A stretch of 64,000 bases of DNA from Stenocarpella maydis (GCA_002270565.1 NQMI01000011.1:539055-603054), one strand, 5' to 3'. Counted from the first letter of the stretch, positions 22,653-34,622 are shown. Notes: generated by a model from the sequence alone, not told the origin. Numbers and translations are program-made.

Positions 22653-23475
22653 ATGGCCACGATCAAGGAGATCACTAGCTACTCAGAGTGGGACGCCCAC
22701 CTGGCGTCCCTACCTCCGACAACACTGCTCATCATCTCCTTCCACGCCCCGTGGGCAGCGCCATGCGCCCAGATGGCCACCGTCCTCAGCACCCTCGCTT
22801 CCGAATACCCCGCCGACGGCTCGACCTCGTGGGTCTCCCTCAACGCCGAGGAGCTCTCCGACATCAGCGAGAAGTACGACGTCACCGCCGTCCCCTTCCT
22901 CGTCCTCTCCAAGAACTCAAAGGTCCTCGAGACCGTCAGCGGCAGCAGCGCCGTCAAGGTGCGCAACGCCATCGAGACACACGCTGGTAAGCCTGGCGCC
23001 ACAGCCACAGGTACGAACGGCGCCTCGGCGGGTGACGCACCCGCAGTTGAGGAGCCCGCCGAGGTGGACCCGGCAAGGGCGAAGGAGGAGCTCAACAAGA
23101 GGCTGGAGGAGCTGGTCAAAGCGGCGCCCGTAATGCTGTTCATGAAGGGCACGCCCAGCGCGCCGCAGTGCGGCTTCTCGAGGCAGATGGTGGCCCTGCT
23201 GCGGGAGAACTCGGTCAAATACGGCTTCTTCAACATCCTGGCCGACGACGAGGTACGGCAGGGCCTGAAGGAGTTCGCGGACTGGCCCACGTACCCGCAG
23301 CTGTGGATCGAGGGAGAGCTGGTGGGCGGTCTGGATATTGTGAGTCTGCGCTGGAGCATTCCTGTTGTCTTGTCGGTGGGGGACTATGGCTAACAACTCT
23401 GCGCAGGTCAAGGAGGAGATCGAGAACAACGCGGAATACCTCAAGCCGTACAGCGTCAAAGGCAACGGCGAGTGA
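22653..23475 (+). CDS. GRX4: Monothiol glutaredoxin of the Grx3/Grx4 type
   Basis: Exons 22653-23339 and 23407-23475 (67-nt intron, GTGAGT...GCGCAG) give 251 residues. Residues 1 to about 110 are a thioredoxin-like domain with the degenerate active site WAAPC (34-38). After an Ala/Glu-rich linker comes a monothiol glutaredoxin domain with the CGFS motif at 173-176, a WPTYPQLWIEGELVGGLDI glutathione/partner-binding segment, and a C-terminus rebuilt by the second exon (VKEEIENNAEYL...). Proteins of this architecture bind a glutathione-coordinated Fe-S cluster in the cytosol and nucleus and regulate iron-responsive transcription factors and iron delivery. Size and domain order match Grx3/Grx4. 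Confidence 0.96.
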
Positions 23476-24304
23476 AGGGAGGGGGACAAGACGAATCTAT
23501 ATCACACGCCCAGCATACAGTGATATACGGCACCCACAACCCACTCCAGGGGGTAGAGGTCCGTGGAATCTTACGGCCATTCGAGGTTACATCATTTGAG
23601 GCCATCTTTCAGCTTCTTCTATTAGGCAGCCCCGAGGGTGGGCGATTAGTCTGAGCCGCTAAGATGGCAGATCGGTATTGGCTCTTAGCTCAAGTAGAGC
23701 GACTTCCTCGCGGAGGCTACATGCTCCGGAAAGGCGATGTTGTTAAGGAGGCATATAATACAATCTACCTAGTTCAAGCATTATGCCTTTCCAGCTGCCT
23801 TCCAGCTCGTGCACTGTGCACAATTGACCATACCGCTGCCTGTTCTGCTCGGCCCCTACATCAGTCCCTGGTGCAACACCCTCTTGGTCGTCTGCTTCGG
23901 GAAGTCTTCCATTTGGCAACAATTGGCAATGGCAGGAGTTGCGGCCATCAGTCTTCTTGCTGCCAAGCCAGTTGTGTTCACAGTAAGCTTGCACAAACGG
24001 CACCTTACCGAAAGAGTCACTTACAGTCACGATGATCATAGTCATTCTTCTTTCACATATTTAACCCATCCCCCTGCCACACCACATCTGATCTCCCAGC
24101 AGTGCACACCATCCTTGGGATTACGTACAGTTTATCCCAGTTCCCACTCAGGTAATTGCAACTCTAACATTTGAACTCCTGCATCATCACCTCACCAGGC
24201 CGACATCATTGCCTTTGCCGTATTGACCCATCAAGGGGCCACAACCAGCAGCCCTGCACAATCATCTGGAGGCTGCAATTTGATCTTTTCGATAATCTAC
24301 CACC
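23476..24304. other. Intergenic: glutaredoxin 3' flank and next promoter
   Basis: No gene seen. Reading frames here show no family features. Confidence 0.6.
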
Positions 24305-25752
24305 ATGGGTGGCAAGGTCTTTTCTGGGAGCGAGAATGGCCTCTTCACCCCTCGCATGGACAGGACTGTCTACAACCGCGTCAAGGGCCAGTGCACCACC
24401 GCCTTGAAGAATATCGGCTTCTCCCGGGTCAAAACCCCCATCGAAGCCCCGGGCAAGGAAACCTTTGGCGACGTGGACATCCTCATAAGCCGCGAGGGGA
24501 CTGACTTCCCTCCCACTGCCGACCTCGGCAACGATGACACATGGGACCAGATCCAAAAGGCCCTGGGCGCCGTCCACAGCTCCTCCCGGGGCAGGAACGG
24601 CCCGGACAGGCAGCTCATCATCGAGAGCAAGAGCTTCGCTGTCCCTTGGCCTGTCGGCGTGGGCGCCCCTGGGGGACCGCCCAAGGCCGGGTCCGGTCCG
24701 AAGCGGTTCATACAGATTGATGTTGGTCTGTGTGATAATCACCAGGAGCTCGAGTGGCGCGTGTTGTAAGTGCTAAATATTAATCTAGCATATAATACAT
24801 CTTGCTCTCACCCCACCACCCCATTAACATAAAAGCAATATGCTAACAAGCACACAGCAAGCATAATCATGGAGACCTGTGGAACATCCTCGGCCAAATC
24901 ACCCGCCCTTTCGGACTCACCGCCGACGAGGTTGGCCTGCACATCCGCATACCAGAGATCGAGAAGCAGGACAGGAAGAAAGCCCGCGTCCTGCTAACCA
25001 GCGACCCGGCCACAACGCTCGCCTTCCTCGGCCTGGGCAACCGCAACGGCGACGAGGGCAAGCCCTTCAAGACCGAGAAGGACCTCTTCGAGTATGCCGC
25101 GAGCTGCAGGTGGTTCAAGCCCTGGCTCCAACAAGCACGAGTCGAAGATGAGAAGCTAGCCAAGGACGACCACGCAAAAGCCGAGAAGCGCCCCATCTTC
25201 GCCCGCTGGGCCAACGACTTCGTCCCGTCCCGCCGCGCAAAGGGCGCCCCCGCGGTCCCCAACCCCCAACAGCTCGCCGCCGACGTCCGCAGCGACGTCC
25301 GCGCCGAGGCTTTCAAGGCCTTCCCGGGCTCCGAGGGCAGGTGCCGAGCCCGCCTCGCCGAGTGGAACGCAGAGCAGGCGCGAAACCTCGTCAAGAGGGA
25401 GATCAAGGCGGACGCCTGGCTGCCCCAGGACGTCTCGCGTGCGCTGCCGGCGCCCCAGCCGCACGCGCAAGGGGGAGCCGCCTCCCGCGAGGCCCTCGAG
25501 AGGAACTGGCGTGGGGTGCTGCGCTCGGCGCTCGCCAGGGTCGTTGTCGAGAACGACGGCTCGTTCGGGGTGGCCCCGCCGGGGGTCCGCGACGAGCAAG
25601 GCATGCTCCAGGCTGACCTCGCCAGGGAGTGGGTTCGGAAGAACTGGGAGGAGGTCGGGCGCGTGGCGTGGATTGCGAACTGTGAGCGCGCGAGGGAGAG
25701 CATGGAGCGCAAGCAGAGGGCTGCTGAGGAGGCACAGAAGGCAAAGGCTTGA
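24305..25752 (+). CDS. Uncharacterised fungal protein with a nucleotidyltransferase-like DxD motif
   Basis: Exons 24305-24765 and 24858-25752 (92-nt intron, GTAAGT...ACACAG) give 451 residues. The junction restores WRVLFKHNHGDLWNILGQ. Near the N-terminus, IEAPGKETFGDVDILISRE places a glycine-rich turn next to a D-x-D pair, as in nucleotidyltransferase-fold proteins. KRFIQIDVGLC could supply a third acidic residue on a following strand. The middle part, ITRPFGLTADEVGLHIRIPEIEK and KKARVLLTSDP, belongs to a fungal family I have seen only as hypothetical proteins. The C-terminus is charged and helical. No signal or membrane segment is seen. A polymerase-beta-like fold is an inference from the motif pattern; no substrate can be proposed. 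Confidence 0.82.
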
Positions 25753-27027
25753 AGCCGCCGCCGGATGCAGCGACCAGGAGGTAAGAAGTGGTGCGCTAGC
25801 CTCCCGTATCCCCCGTGCTTTGTGTTACTTTGGGACTTTCAATCTGTCTCGGTGCTGGCGCATGTGGGCGGGTTGATTAAGAGTATGGATATGGGTGGCG
25901 TGTGGTCAGGCGTTTGTGTTGGCAGTTCAGGGTCTGGCGCTGGTATTCTACGTCACGAGAGATACCCAAAACAATAGGCATATTCTCGGCTTCGAGTGCC
26001 ATTGATCGATTTTGTACATTGACAGCTCAATCATTGCTCTACAGTGACCAATCAAGCCAGCGTTAGCTACCGGAACCTTCATCTGAAAAGGTAACCCCCT
26101 CAGCTACATTGGGCATGGAGCCACAGTAAAGTCTTCTGATTATTAGGAAACCTTCCTTCTCAATGCGACACCTCAGACAGCCCGTAAATGCCACGGCAAA
26201 CAGGTACACAACTCCCACAATGAATATGCCCTGCAGGTCCCTCTGCCGCTCTAAACAGCAAAGAATCGGGAGAGCTCAAATTCGTCGGGTGGTAGTAGAC
26301 AGCCGGTTCCCGCGAATACATACACCAGGAGTCCTCCTCGCTGATACTCTGTCCACACATGTCTTTGTCGCGCCCAAAGGCGAAGCGACAGCAGAGATCA
26401 AATCGTCAGGGATTTGCAAATGACATGTATGGGCGTGGTAGATACACTACGTTTGTGTGGTTGTGGTGTCCCATGAGTGAGTGATGGAGCCGCACGGATC
26501 GACTCGCGCTTCAGATTGCTGTCGACAACGAGCAGCAAGAAATTCCGAGTCGGGAGTGATGACGGTGTGGTTCCCCAAGATGGTGGTGAAACTGCTGGCT
26601 GCGTGATGAGAGGTACACCCGAGACATGGAGCTCGCTTTCTCAGCCAGCTTGGCAGTAGCATTTCCTTGTCTCGCGCCCTTTTCTGTCCCGCCTCTTGCC
26701 GGAAGGATTATGTACAACCGTTGGTCGTCATGTTGGTGAAAGAAGATGAAGGCCAAGGCTCAACCGCCAACTCCATGCATTGCCAAAGCCAGAAAACGCC
26801 AAAGCATGATACCCTTCTCATGCAGGGTGCAAATAATTCAGAAGCAACAACAGTCCGTTGTGTTTCTCAATCCGCGGTATTTTGTACAGGTGATATGATG
26901 CCGAAATGTGGTGTGTGGATCGGCATTGGATATCTCGGTGGTTTCCACGTTCCATGAGCGGGCAAAGCTGAGCGAGATCGGGGCTTGTGTCCTATACGGC
27001 TCCCCGTCGTCCAAGATGGGATCTACC
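25753..27027. other. Intergenic: convergent 3' flanks
   Basis: No supported gene in 1.3 kb. Short frames have no family resemblance. Confidence 0.6.
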
Positions 27028-30000
27028 TTAGAACCAGATCGTTCGTGGCGGTTCCTGCTGTGTCGAGGTCCCGGGAACCACATCATCTCTACCCATCATC
27101 TCATCGACGATGTTGCTGGGTAAACCGTAGTCTGTCTCGCCACGAGCCTCTGCCTCTTCGTGCGCCAGCGCCTCCCGCTCCAAAGCCTCGAACAGGGCCC
27201 TATATTCTGGCCGAGGTTTCCACTCCGGTCGCAGTCCCTTCTTGTCAATACGTCGGTAGTATTGCTCTCTCTTGGCAGGGTCTGAGATGGAGCCAGACCT
27301 GACATCGCGGATGTCTACCCCCGCCCACCAATCCTCAAAATCTGCGTATAGATCTGACGCTTCATCCATCCAGTAAGCAGCATGTGGCCGAATCATGCCA
27401 TCAGTGAGCCATTCGTCGAGCTTCACGGGCAACACGTAGCCGTAATCGGGCTGCTCTGAGGACCAGTTGCAGGGCGAGCCCCGGTAGCATACATAATGCC
27501 TTCCCCAGCGATCATAGAAGACATTCTCCAAGAAGTACCACGAAACCAGCAGGAGTAACAGCGTCCCGAGCCAAGTAGGCCTGAACCTGGGTTGGGTACG
27601 CCATAACACGGGCATTGGCAGAGGCACATGGGCCCACAAGCTATTGCTTCGTTGACCGTCAGCACACTGGGGGCAACTCGAGGAATGAGCTTCGTGATTG
27701 TGCCAGCCTGTTGGGATGGAGCCTGCAGACTCGTTCTTCACAGAATTGGCAGACCGCTCGGATTGTGCAACGCGATCCTCAAGACGCCCAATGCCTTTCT
27801 TGACCTGCCGGATACTAGCAAGGCCTGTATTCAAAGCCTTGCTCATGTGGATCATCCTCCTCAATTCTTTGTCCTGGGGTAGGATATCCGGATCTTCGGA
27901 GTCGTACACTCCGTTCTCAGTATTGTTCTCAGCTTCGTCGAGGTCTCCGGCAGCAAGCACCAAGTCGTCGAAGTCGTCCGTCGTAGATTCGTCAATGTTG
28001 TTTCTCAAGAGGATTTGCTTCAAGTCTTCCTCTACAGTAGGCGGCTTGACCGAATTTTTCAGTGGTAAGCGCTTGCGCGGAGTTGACCTCGATCGCCGCA
28101 GCTTTGAGAGAGAGGTGGATCGCACACGTTCTCGCTGGCTGTCTGATTTGGATGAATGGGGCGATGTGCTTGCGTCTCGGTTGTGTATCCCAGCCTTCTT
28201 CTCTGGCTCTCGAGTTGATACGACTGGATCTTCTTTGATTTGTACCTGCTCAGTCTTCACAGTCACAGGAGTTTCGACGTAGGCGCCCGTAACTTGCGGA
28301 GTAGGCATTGAAAGAGGGTCAAACTTGGACATCGCCCGAGGTGTTTCATCTGCCTTCCCGTTGTCGTCCTCGGAATCGGACTCATCCTCCGGTCGGGGTG
28401 ACGGAGCCCGGACTGAACCGCGCTCCGACATGTTATCCATGGGCGCGAACAGGTTCATCTCGCCCTCAATTCGTGCAGTTGGGTCTGCTGACGCTCTACT
28501 CTGGGCTGACGACACACTCTTAGTGGACGAGGACCGAGAGATACCTACAAAGCCCACTAAAGGCTTGGCTAGATTATTCGACTTGCTCATGCCGAGAGAA
28601 GGTGGCAGCTTCTGATCCGAACCAGAGGCCTTGTCAGACTTTTCGACCCCCTCGGCGTCTGGTTGTGTTCCCCTTTGGTTTGGAAGCACTCCTCTGCCCT
28701 CTTCCTGGGCTTTGTCCGTCCTACCTTCCTGAGCAGGAGTGTGGACGGGACTGTTACTTGAGGCCCTGGCCAGCCTTCGGAGAAGATCATGTGAGTCTTC
28801 CTTTGCCCGAGGCGCACTTGTGGTACCGTGCAACATGCTGGGGATTGAGCTTGGGTTAATACCATCCTGCTCATTAGGAGGCTGAGGTGGGGATTTGTTC
28901 CTGTAGATTGTCACAGGCGTGTTGGGGATCTTCTCTTCGTCAAACCCAGCGTAGTCCTGCCTGTGTGGCTGCGTCTTGGATTCGGGGCTTACTCGTGAGC
29001 TGACCGGCTGCGATCGCCCGAAGTCGTCTTTGAGGTCAGCTCGTAGTGGAGGTGAGCGGGAGCCTTGTTGCTCCACGGTCTCATTAGGCCGTTTCGCATC
29101 CGTCTGGATCTTCTCGGAGGGATACTTAATCCCCAGTGAACGATAGGAACCTCCAGCGGCCTCGGCAAGATTTGCCAATGAGAGTGGTCGCCTCTTTTCG
29201 GCACCCGTCGCCAGCTCGTCAAGGGGTCCTGCATTTGGTTCCTCAATCTTGGGAATCGGGTACCTGCGCTCCGCGTCCTTCTCTCGTTGCAATATCTCGT
29301 CCAGTATCGTATTGGCGCGTTGGGATGAGAGACGATTGTTCTCGATCGGATGGTCGAGCTCGGCATCAATTTCCAGCCTCCTAATCTCGTCCAACTTCGA
29401 GTTGGTCCGCCCGAAGCTCACTGGTGGGCTGTTGGAGACTTGTAAGTCTCCAGCAGTGAAATCCTCGTCGACTTGCCAGGCGTAGCTCTTGTTTGGGGAC
29501 TGGATCAGGGCTGCTGTGGCTGGTCGAGGAATTGCTAATACAGGCCCACCGGCTTCCGGTGGACTGGGACTTGCAGACTTCCTCTTCGAGCCTGCCACGC
29601 GACTTCCAAAGCTTGAAAAGCCGTCTATCCTTGACTGCCGACCAGGCGCGAAATCTAGTGCTTGGTCTTCGGTTTTAAAGCGTTGAATCCAATCGGGATT
29701 GGCACGCCCTGTCTCGGCAAAAGCCCATGATTGGCGAGATCCCTTGCCATCCACTCCATCGTCACTAATGATGCCATTGCTCGTGGTACGACTTGTCCTG
29801 CTGTTGGTACCAGCCCCATTCACCCCGAATTTAGGCTTGTTGAAGAGGCCTTTCTTGTCGTCCTTCATAGATTTGATGATCTTCTCGTCCTCCTCATACT
29901 GTTTGAGTTTGCGATCGATCTCGCTGTCCGACTCGTCTCCCTTACGTGACGATGACCCAAAACTGTCCTTGGAGCTGAAGGTCCCATCTCGACGAGCCGC

Positions 30001-30462
30001 GGTTAGGGGGCGCCTCTGGCCTAGACGGCCCAAATCTATCGGCCTTTGGGTGAAGAGTTGTGGCAGAGGCTTGTGATTCGAGTTCACAGAGACCGGGCGT
30101 GTGGGTCGGGGCGCCGGGCTGGGGGAGCCTTGGGCCAGTCTGGACTTTGCCCAGTCGGTGGCTTCGTTGAGGGTAAATGGCCGACGCGTGTGGGGACTCG
30201 CGCGGGAGGATGGTCTGGGTATGCGCGAAGCCTCGGGCGAGGTTGATCTGGCATCGGAGAGTGAGCTTGCACTCGGCTTGCGCGAATGCGCGCCGCTCAT
30301 GGCTGTTGGTGTGTTTTCCTTGTCTGGCACGTCGTAGACACCGTCGGTCTTGCTAGTCGCGTCGGCAGTGGCGTTGGGCGCAAACGACGGCAAGAATGTT
30401 CTGCCGTCTGAGCGGGCACCCAAAACGTGCGACTTGTCTCCCTTGTCTTCTCCAGCATTCAT
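27028..30462 (-). CDS. Uncharacterised 1144-residue single-pass membrane protein
   Basis: One uninterrupted frame from the ATG at 30462 to the stop at 27028. About 900 residues are polar and probably disordered, rich in Ser, Pro, Arg and Asp, with many SP/TP sites and short charged helical patches such as SEIDRKLKQYEEDEKIIKS and KLDEIRRLEIDAELDHP. Near residues 960-980 lies one hydrophobic segment (WLGTLLLLLVSWYFLE). It is followed by a compact cysteine- and tryptophan-containing region of about 165 residues (YVCYRGSPCNW, GYVLPVKLDEWLTDG). A cysteine pair (CPQC) precedes the membrane segment. This layout resembles fungal nuclear-envelope or spindle-pole-associated membrane proteins, but I cannot name a family. 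The gene is intronless and head to head with the DUF1996 gene. Confidence 0.8.
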   Translation of the reverse strand: MNAGEDKGDKSHVLGARSDGRTFLPSFAPNATADATSKTDGVYDVPDKENTPTAMSGAHSRKPSASSLSDARSTSPEASRIPRPSSRASPHTRRPFTLNEATDWAKSRLAQGSPSPAPRPTRPVSVNSNHKPLPQLFTQRPIDLGRLGQRRPLTAARRDGTFSSKDSFGSSSRKGDESDSEIDRKLKQYEEDEKIIKSMKDDKKGLFNKPKFGVNGAGTNSRTSRTTSNGIISDDGVDGKGSRQSWAFAETGRANPDWIQRFKTEDQALDFAPGRQSRIDGFSSFGSRVAGSKRKSASPSPPEAGGPVLAIPRPATAALIQSPNKSYAWQVDEDFTAGDLQVSNSPPVSFGRTNSKLDEIRRLEIDAELDHPIENNRLSSQRANTILDEILQREKDAERRYPIPKIEEPNAGPLDELATGAEKRRPLSLANLAEAAGGSYRSLGIKYPSEKIQTDAKRPNETVEQQGSRSPPLRADLKDDFGRSQPVSSRVSPESKTQPHRQDYAGFDEEKIPNTPVTIYRNKSPPQPPNEQDGINPSSIPSMLHGTTSAPRAKEDSHDLLRRLARASSNSPVHTPAQEGRTDKAQEEGRGVLPNQRGTQPDAEGVEKSDKASGSDQKLPPSLGMSKSNNLAKPLVGFVGISRSSSTKSVSSAQSRASADPTARIEGEMNLFAPMDNMSERGSVRAPSPRPEDESDSEDDNGKADETPRAMSKFDPLSMPTPQVTGAYVETPVTVKTEQVQIKEDPVVSTREPEKKAGIHNRDASTSPHSSKSDSQRERVRSTSLSKLRRSRSTPRKRLPLKNSVKPPTVEEDLKQILLRNNIDESTTDDFDDLVLAAGDLDEAENNTENGVYDSEDPDILPQDKELRRMIHMSKALNTGLASIRQVKKGIGRLEDRVAQSERSANSVKNESAGSIPTGWHNHEAHSSSCPQCADGQRSNSLWAHVPLPMPVLWRTQPRFRPTWLGTLLLLLVSWYFLENVFYDRWGRHYVCYRGSPCNWSSEQPDYGYVLPVKLDEWLTDGMIRPHAAYWMDEASDLYADFEDWWAGVDIRDVRSGSISDPAKREQYYRRIDKKGLRPEWKPRPEYRALFEALEREALAHEEAEARGETDYGLPSNIVDEMMGRDDVVPGTSTQQEPPRTIWF

Positions 30463-32685
30463 GCCAGACTGGGGAAGTGGTTTGTGTTGCGACTCGAGCG
30501 AGCGGAAGCGCAGGCAGCCGTATCTTCTGCGATCTGGTGGTGGTGGTGGTTATCGCGTCGCGTCATACTAGGTCGCGATTTGGACGTGCGCCGTGTCGCA
30601 GAAGATGAGAGACAGCAATCAAAGAATTCAGGATGAGCAGGGGGCGAGATCGTATCGAATGGTGATAGACAGGCCTTTGGTCAGCTGAGGGTAAATGCGA
30701 AGTATGTTGTCGCGGTGCCAACTTGGCGCTTCGCGCAATGTCTCCAAGTCTACACCACAAGGTCGCATCACAAGGAGCTCTCACAATGCCTGCTGCTTGG
30801 GCAGGGCCCCACCGTTTGGTGGGATAAGCGGGACGCACAGGCCACATGCAAGGCCCATGCCAATTGAAGGTCACTACTTCTAGTGCACTGCAAATTGAGT
30901 CAACGCCTTTCAGCCTCAACCAACGTCGGCTCCCCAAGGCCATGAAGTCAGGTATCATGCTTGTCAAGTTGTAACATAATGCAGATCCCTTCAAGGCTGG
31001 ACTAGATTGAAGCCCTTCGAGCATTAAATGAACCTGCTGCACAGGCATACATATCTCATTCGTCACCGAGCCCCAACCCTTCTATCGTTGGTTGTCAATG
31101 GATGGAACCGGAATCCACAGTCTGAATGCGGGCAGTGTGCAAACCCGTTGTCTACTAATACTGCAGGCTGACTCGTATGCCTCAACGCCATTCGGAGCAA
31201 CAGCGTGGCTTATCCAACCGGTATACTTGTGTCATCAAGATGTTGGCGGGATTCTGGGCCAGTTGGGTACAATGTTGAGAACAGTCGGTTTGGAGTATTG
31301 ATTCTCTCTTTTAGCCATCTGATCAGCTATGTCCTCCTGGGCTGAGGGCAGGGCCGCAAGGATTATGGAGTTAGAGCCGGCGACCATTCTCGACTGCTCG
31401 ACCATACTCTTCCCATATTCCATCGACAGCATCAGCTCATTGATCGCTGCAGCCCTACAGACTGAGATACTAAGCTATTTACTTATACGCCTTCTCTTAT
31501 AGTCTTGAGGGGCTCAGACCCTTCGAATCGGTCTGTTGCCGATCTGCGGATACGGACGAGCCAGCTCGTCGTCGGCCGTGTGCCCACTGCCAGGGTTTCC
31601 ACTAGAAAAGCGAGAATGCCAGGCGCATCTGAGCTCGACCGTTTTCCCTGCCACTGCGCTCCTCTCGCCTTTTGTTTCTGTGTTTCCTGTTTAGCCCACC
31701 TTTTTGCTGGCTGATTCTCTTGACGGGCTTGAGCGCTAGGGTGCCCCTTGTTAAGTTGGCGCTTAATTTGTTCATCCAAACAAGTCCCCAGCAAGCTATC
31801 AATATGAGAGGAGATCTTGGTGGCTGGCGGCCCCCTTCGTTTCATGTGCTGCAGCCTCTCCCGGGTTGCCACCTGAAGGACGCTTACAGGATTTGATTAA
31901 GGTATTCAAGTGTGAGACTTCTTCAACCCCACCTCACAAAGTATGATACCTCATCACGCACACAGACAAGGGCATCAGGGTCGCGGTTACAGGCGGAGTT
32001 CCGCACATGGCTGCTCTTGAATCCGAGGAAATCATGAGAATCCCCAAACAACTCCCCGTACGAGAGGAGCTGCAGCTCAGAGCTTAGGCCCTTGCTGATA
32101 ATCACGATCATTGACGTTGAAGATCGCCCGAAGCGAGCCGTCACGCATGACTTTCTGGCTACTCTAGATATAGCCGCGCTCCACCCCCTATGTTTCGAAA
32201 CGGCTCTGGGCAATGCTACATCTTCCACGTCCCGGGTTCGCACCTCAGTACGACCCCGTGGATGCGAAAAAAACCCATATTGTGGATTCCCAAGCTCTGT
32301 GCACTGTGATACGCTCCGCTTTTTCTTTTTTTATATCCCCGTCACTTTGCTCCGCGAGGAGCAGGCGGCTCTGGTCTCCTGTACTAGCAGGGTCAGGAAG
32401 TAATGTGGGACATGTCGGAACGGCCAAGAGGGATGGAGATTGTGTCTCCATGCAAAGTCTGGATCGGTTAACAGAGATAATCTCGAATCGACCCTCACTC
32501 GGATAGAATGGACTGGCAGGGGGCAAGGACGAGCAGGGTGAGCGCGACGGGCCGGCCTTGAAGCTTGGTATAAGTGAAGTCATCCTCCCGATGGCAACAA
32601 GATTCCTTCCAAGCTTTTCCCCAGTAGTTCGTTCGTGGTTTTAACCATTGTCTTTGTCACCTTATTCTTTCGTCGATAGCACAGG
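30463..32685. other. Intergenic: 2.2-kb divergent spacer
   Basis: No supported gene. It contains a short GGT repeat (about 30535-30552), a 129-codon basic frame on the minus strand (31483-31872) that may be a relic, and a TATAAG box near the DUF1996 gene. Confidence 0.5.
32569..32574 (+). promoter_or_regulatory. Possible TATA box of the DUF1996 gene
   Basis: TATAAG lies 117 bp upstream of the ATG at 32686, a plausible distance with a short leader. Confidence 0.35.
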
Positions 32686-33881
32686 ATGCCTTCTCTTCTC
32701 CTTCGCGCCGCTCTCGCCGGCAGTACCATTACCCCCGTCGCCTACGCGTACACACAAGCCAACGTTGCGTCGCCTTTCCTGTACAAGAACGTCGACCCGA
32801 TCGTGTTCCCCGGCGAATATGGCCGCTCGCACATGCACTCCTTCTTTGGCTCGGATGCCGTCACTGCTTCGACCAACAGCAGCGCCGAGCTCCAAAAGGG
32901 CTGCACTACCACTGACAACCCCAACGATCTTTCTGTCTACTGTGAGTTCCGATATGTATTCATTTGTCTTATCTCTATTGCTGATTTCTCTCGTCTCAAG
33001 GGGTGCCCTCTCTGGTATACACCAAGGACAACGGCAAGACATACGATTATGCCCCCGTCATGCGCTTCTCGGCGTACTACAACCTGGGCGAGACACCGGC
33101 CGAGATTCCCATCCCGCAAGACCTCAAGATGGTCGCCGGCGATGCTTCGGCAACCACCGCCTCCCAGTCCCCTGCGGACGCCAAGGTCGAGTGGATGTGC
33201 GAGGGCGACAACGGCATCTCCCTGGACGCCAACGGCTTCCCCAGCTCCACCTGCAGCACCCACCTGCAGACCCTCCTGTACTTCCCGCAGTGTGTCAACG
33301 AGGGCACGCTGAAGACGGCGTACAAGGGCCGCGATTACGGGACGACCAACTGGTGCCCCGAGGGTTACAAGTCCATGCCCCAGCTTCGCTTCTCCATCAG
33401 GTACGACCTGCGCAAGGTCCTGCCTGACGGGTGGAGCGGCACTGCGCCTTTCAAGCTGGCCAGCGGGAACGCCTGGTCTAGCCACGGTGATTTGTAGGTG
33501 TTTTTTTTTTGTTTGCTTTTCCCCCCCCCTTGGAGGAACTATGCCGCTTAACAGATGCTAACAAGTACTAGCATCATGGGCTGGACCGAGGACGCTGCTC
33601 AGAACATGGTCGACGCCACTGCTGCCGACTACAAGTAAGTTTCCCCTAGACTCCGAGGTCTACAGTTGGCTGCCGCGAGCTATTTTGACTGATGACCAAA
33701 CCGCAGGTACCACTACTACGCCGTCAACGGCAAGCTCGGCTCTGCTGGCGACAAGCCTACCTGCAAAGCCACCGACGCAGACCCCAACAAGGGAACGAGC
33801 GACTACGCCGAGTCTGTCGCGCAGATGAGCAAGCGTTCCACCACGGGCTGGACCTCCCGGTCTCGCATGTCCCGTGTTTAA
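32686..33881 (+). CDS. Secreted DUF1996-family protein
   Basis: Four exons (32686-32941, 33001-33493, 33572-33634, 33707-33881) join in frame to 328 residues. Donors are GTGAGT, GTAGGT and GTAAGT. Residues 1 to about 22 form a signal peptide ending near AYA. The mature part has the DUF1996 hallmarks: DPIVFPGEYGRSHMHSFFGS near the start, WVPSLVYTKDNGK across intron 1, FPQC and NWCPEGYKSMPQLRFSIRYDL, and SSHGDFIMGWTEDAAQNM across intron 2. Conserved His and Cys residues suggest a compact extracellular fold. The family is common in secretomes of filamentous fungi, and its function is not established. The C-terminus ends in a short Ser/Arg-rich stretch without a GPI signal. Confidence 0.93.
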
Positions 33882-34622
33882 ATTTACCAAAGCAGTTATG
33901 TGTTGGAGTTGGGATAGTGTGTAGAGAGCATTTTTGTTGTACATATTATGGGCCTCCTGCACGTGCAGGTTGTCTGGACATACTCTGGGCGAATATGTAT
34001 TATCAGCCTTCTGAAATCCCTGGTCCGTATTGAAATGCCGCGGGCTTGGATCCTGCGCCGTGCGTTCAACCTAGCGACGTATATTATGTGCAATATTGGA
34101 CGGAATGGATACTTGGGACTCTTTTGTTTTTCTCAGACACAGTTATAGAAGCCAAGAGGACACAAAGCCGTTCAACAGGATTTGGAACCTTTCCGGTCGA
34201 TAATCGTACGTTATCGATTTCTGCGACGTCCTGGAAGGGACGGAGCAGCCTGCCTCCGCTCTAACAACCTACTGTCCAAGTGTACGGTATTTGAATACAG
34301 AACAATATAGCACCTGCTATATTAGACAGCTTGGAAGTCTATTTCCCAAGGCGTTTGCGTGATCCTTCAAGTCCAGTGAGGCAGGGGGTGCTGTTTTCGG
34401 TTGGAGTGGCGGGGTACCTCAAGCAGTCCGGCGGATCCCCTACCTACAATACCCTCCCCTGCATTTCATCCGAGCGAACCGCCAGATCGGCATGGTCAAG
34501 CGTCGGATATCTTTCCCGTGCCATTCCTACATGATAGATGTTGGCTTGGTTGTCTGCCAGTTCTCCTGTGGTCTTTTGTTTCCTGGGACCGTCACAGCTC
34601 CCCGAAACCCGTATCAACAGAA
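33882..34622. other. Intergenic: DUF1996 3' flank and acetyltransferase promoter
   Basis: No gene seen. Confidence 0.6.

Noticed and set aside
30563..31066. Minus-strand frame of 167 codons upstream of the membrane-protein gene
   Set aside because: No domain; probably leader or promoter of the divergent genes.
32160..32270. Possible tRNA because of a GGGTTCGCACC stretch
   Set aside because: The sequence does not form an acceptor stem and anticodon arm at the right spacing.
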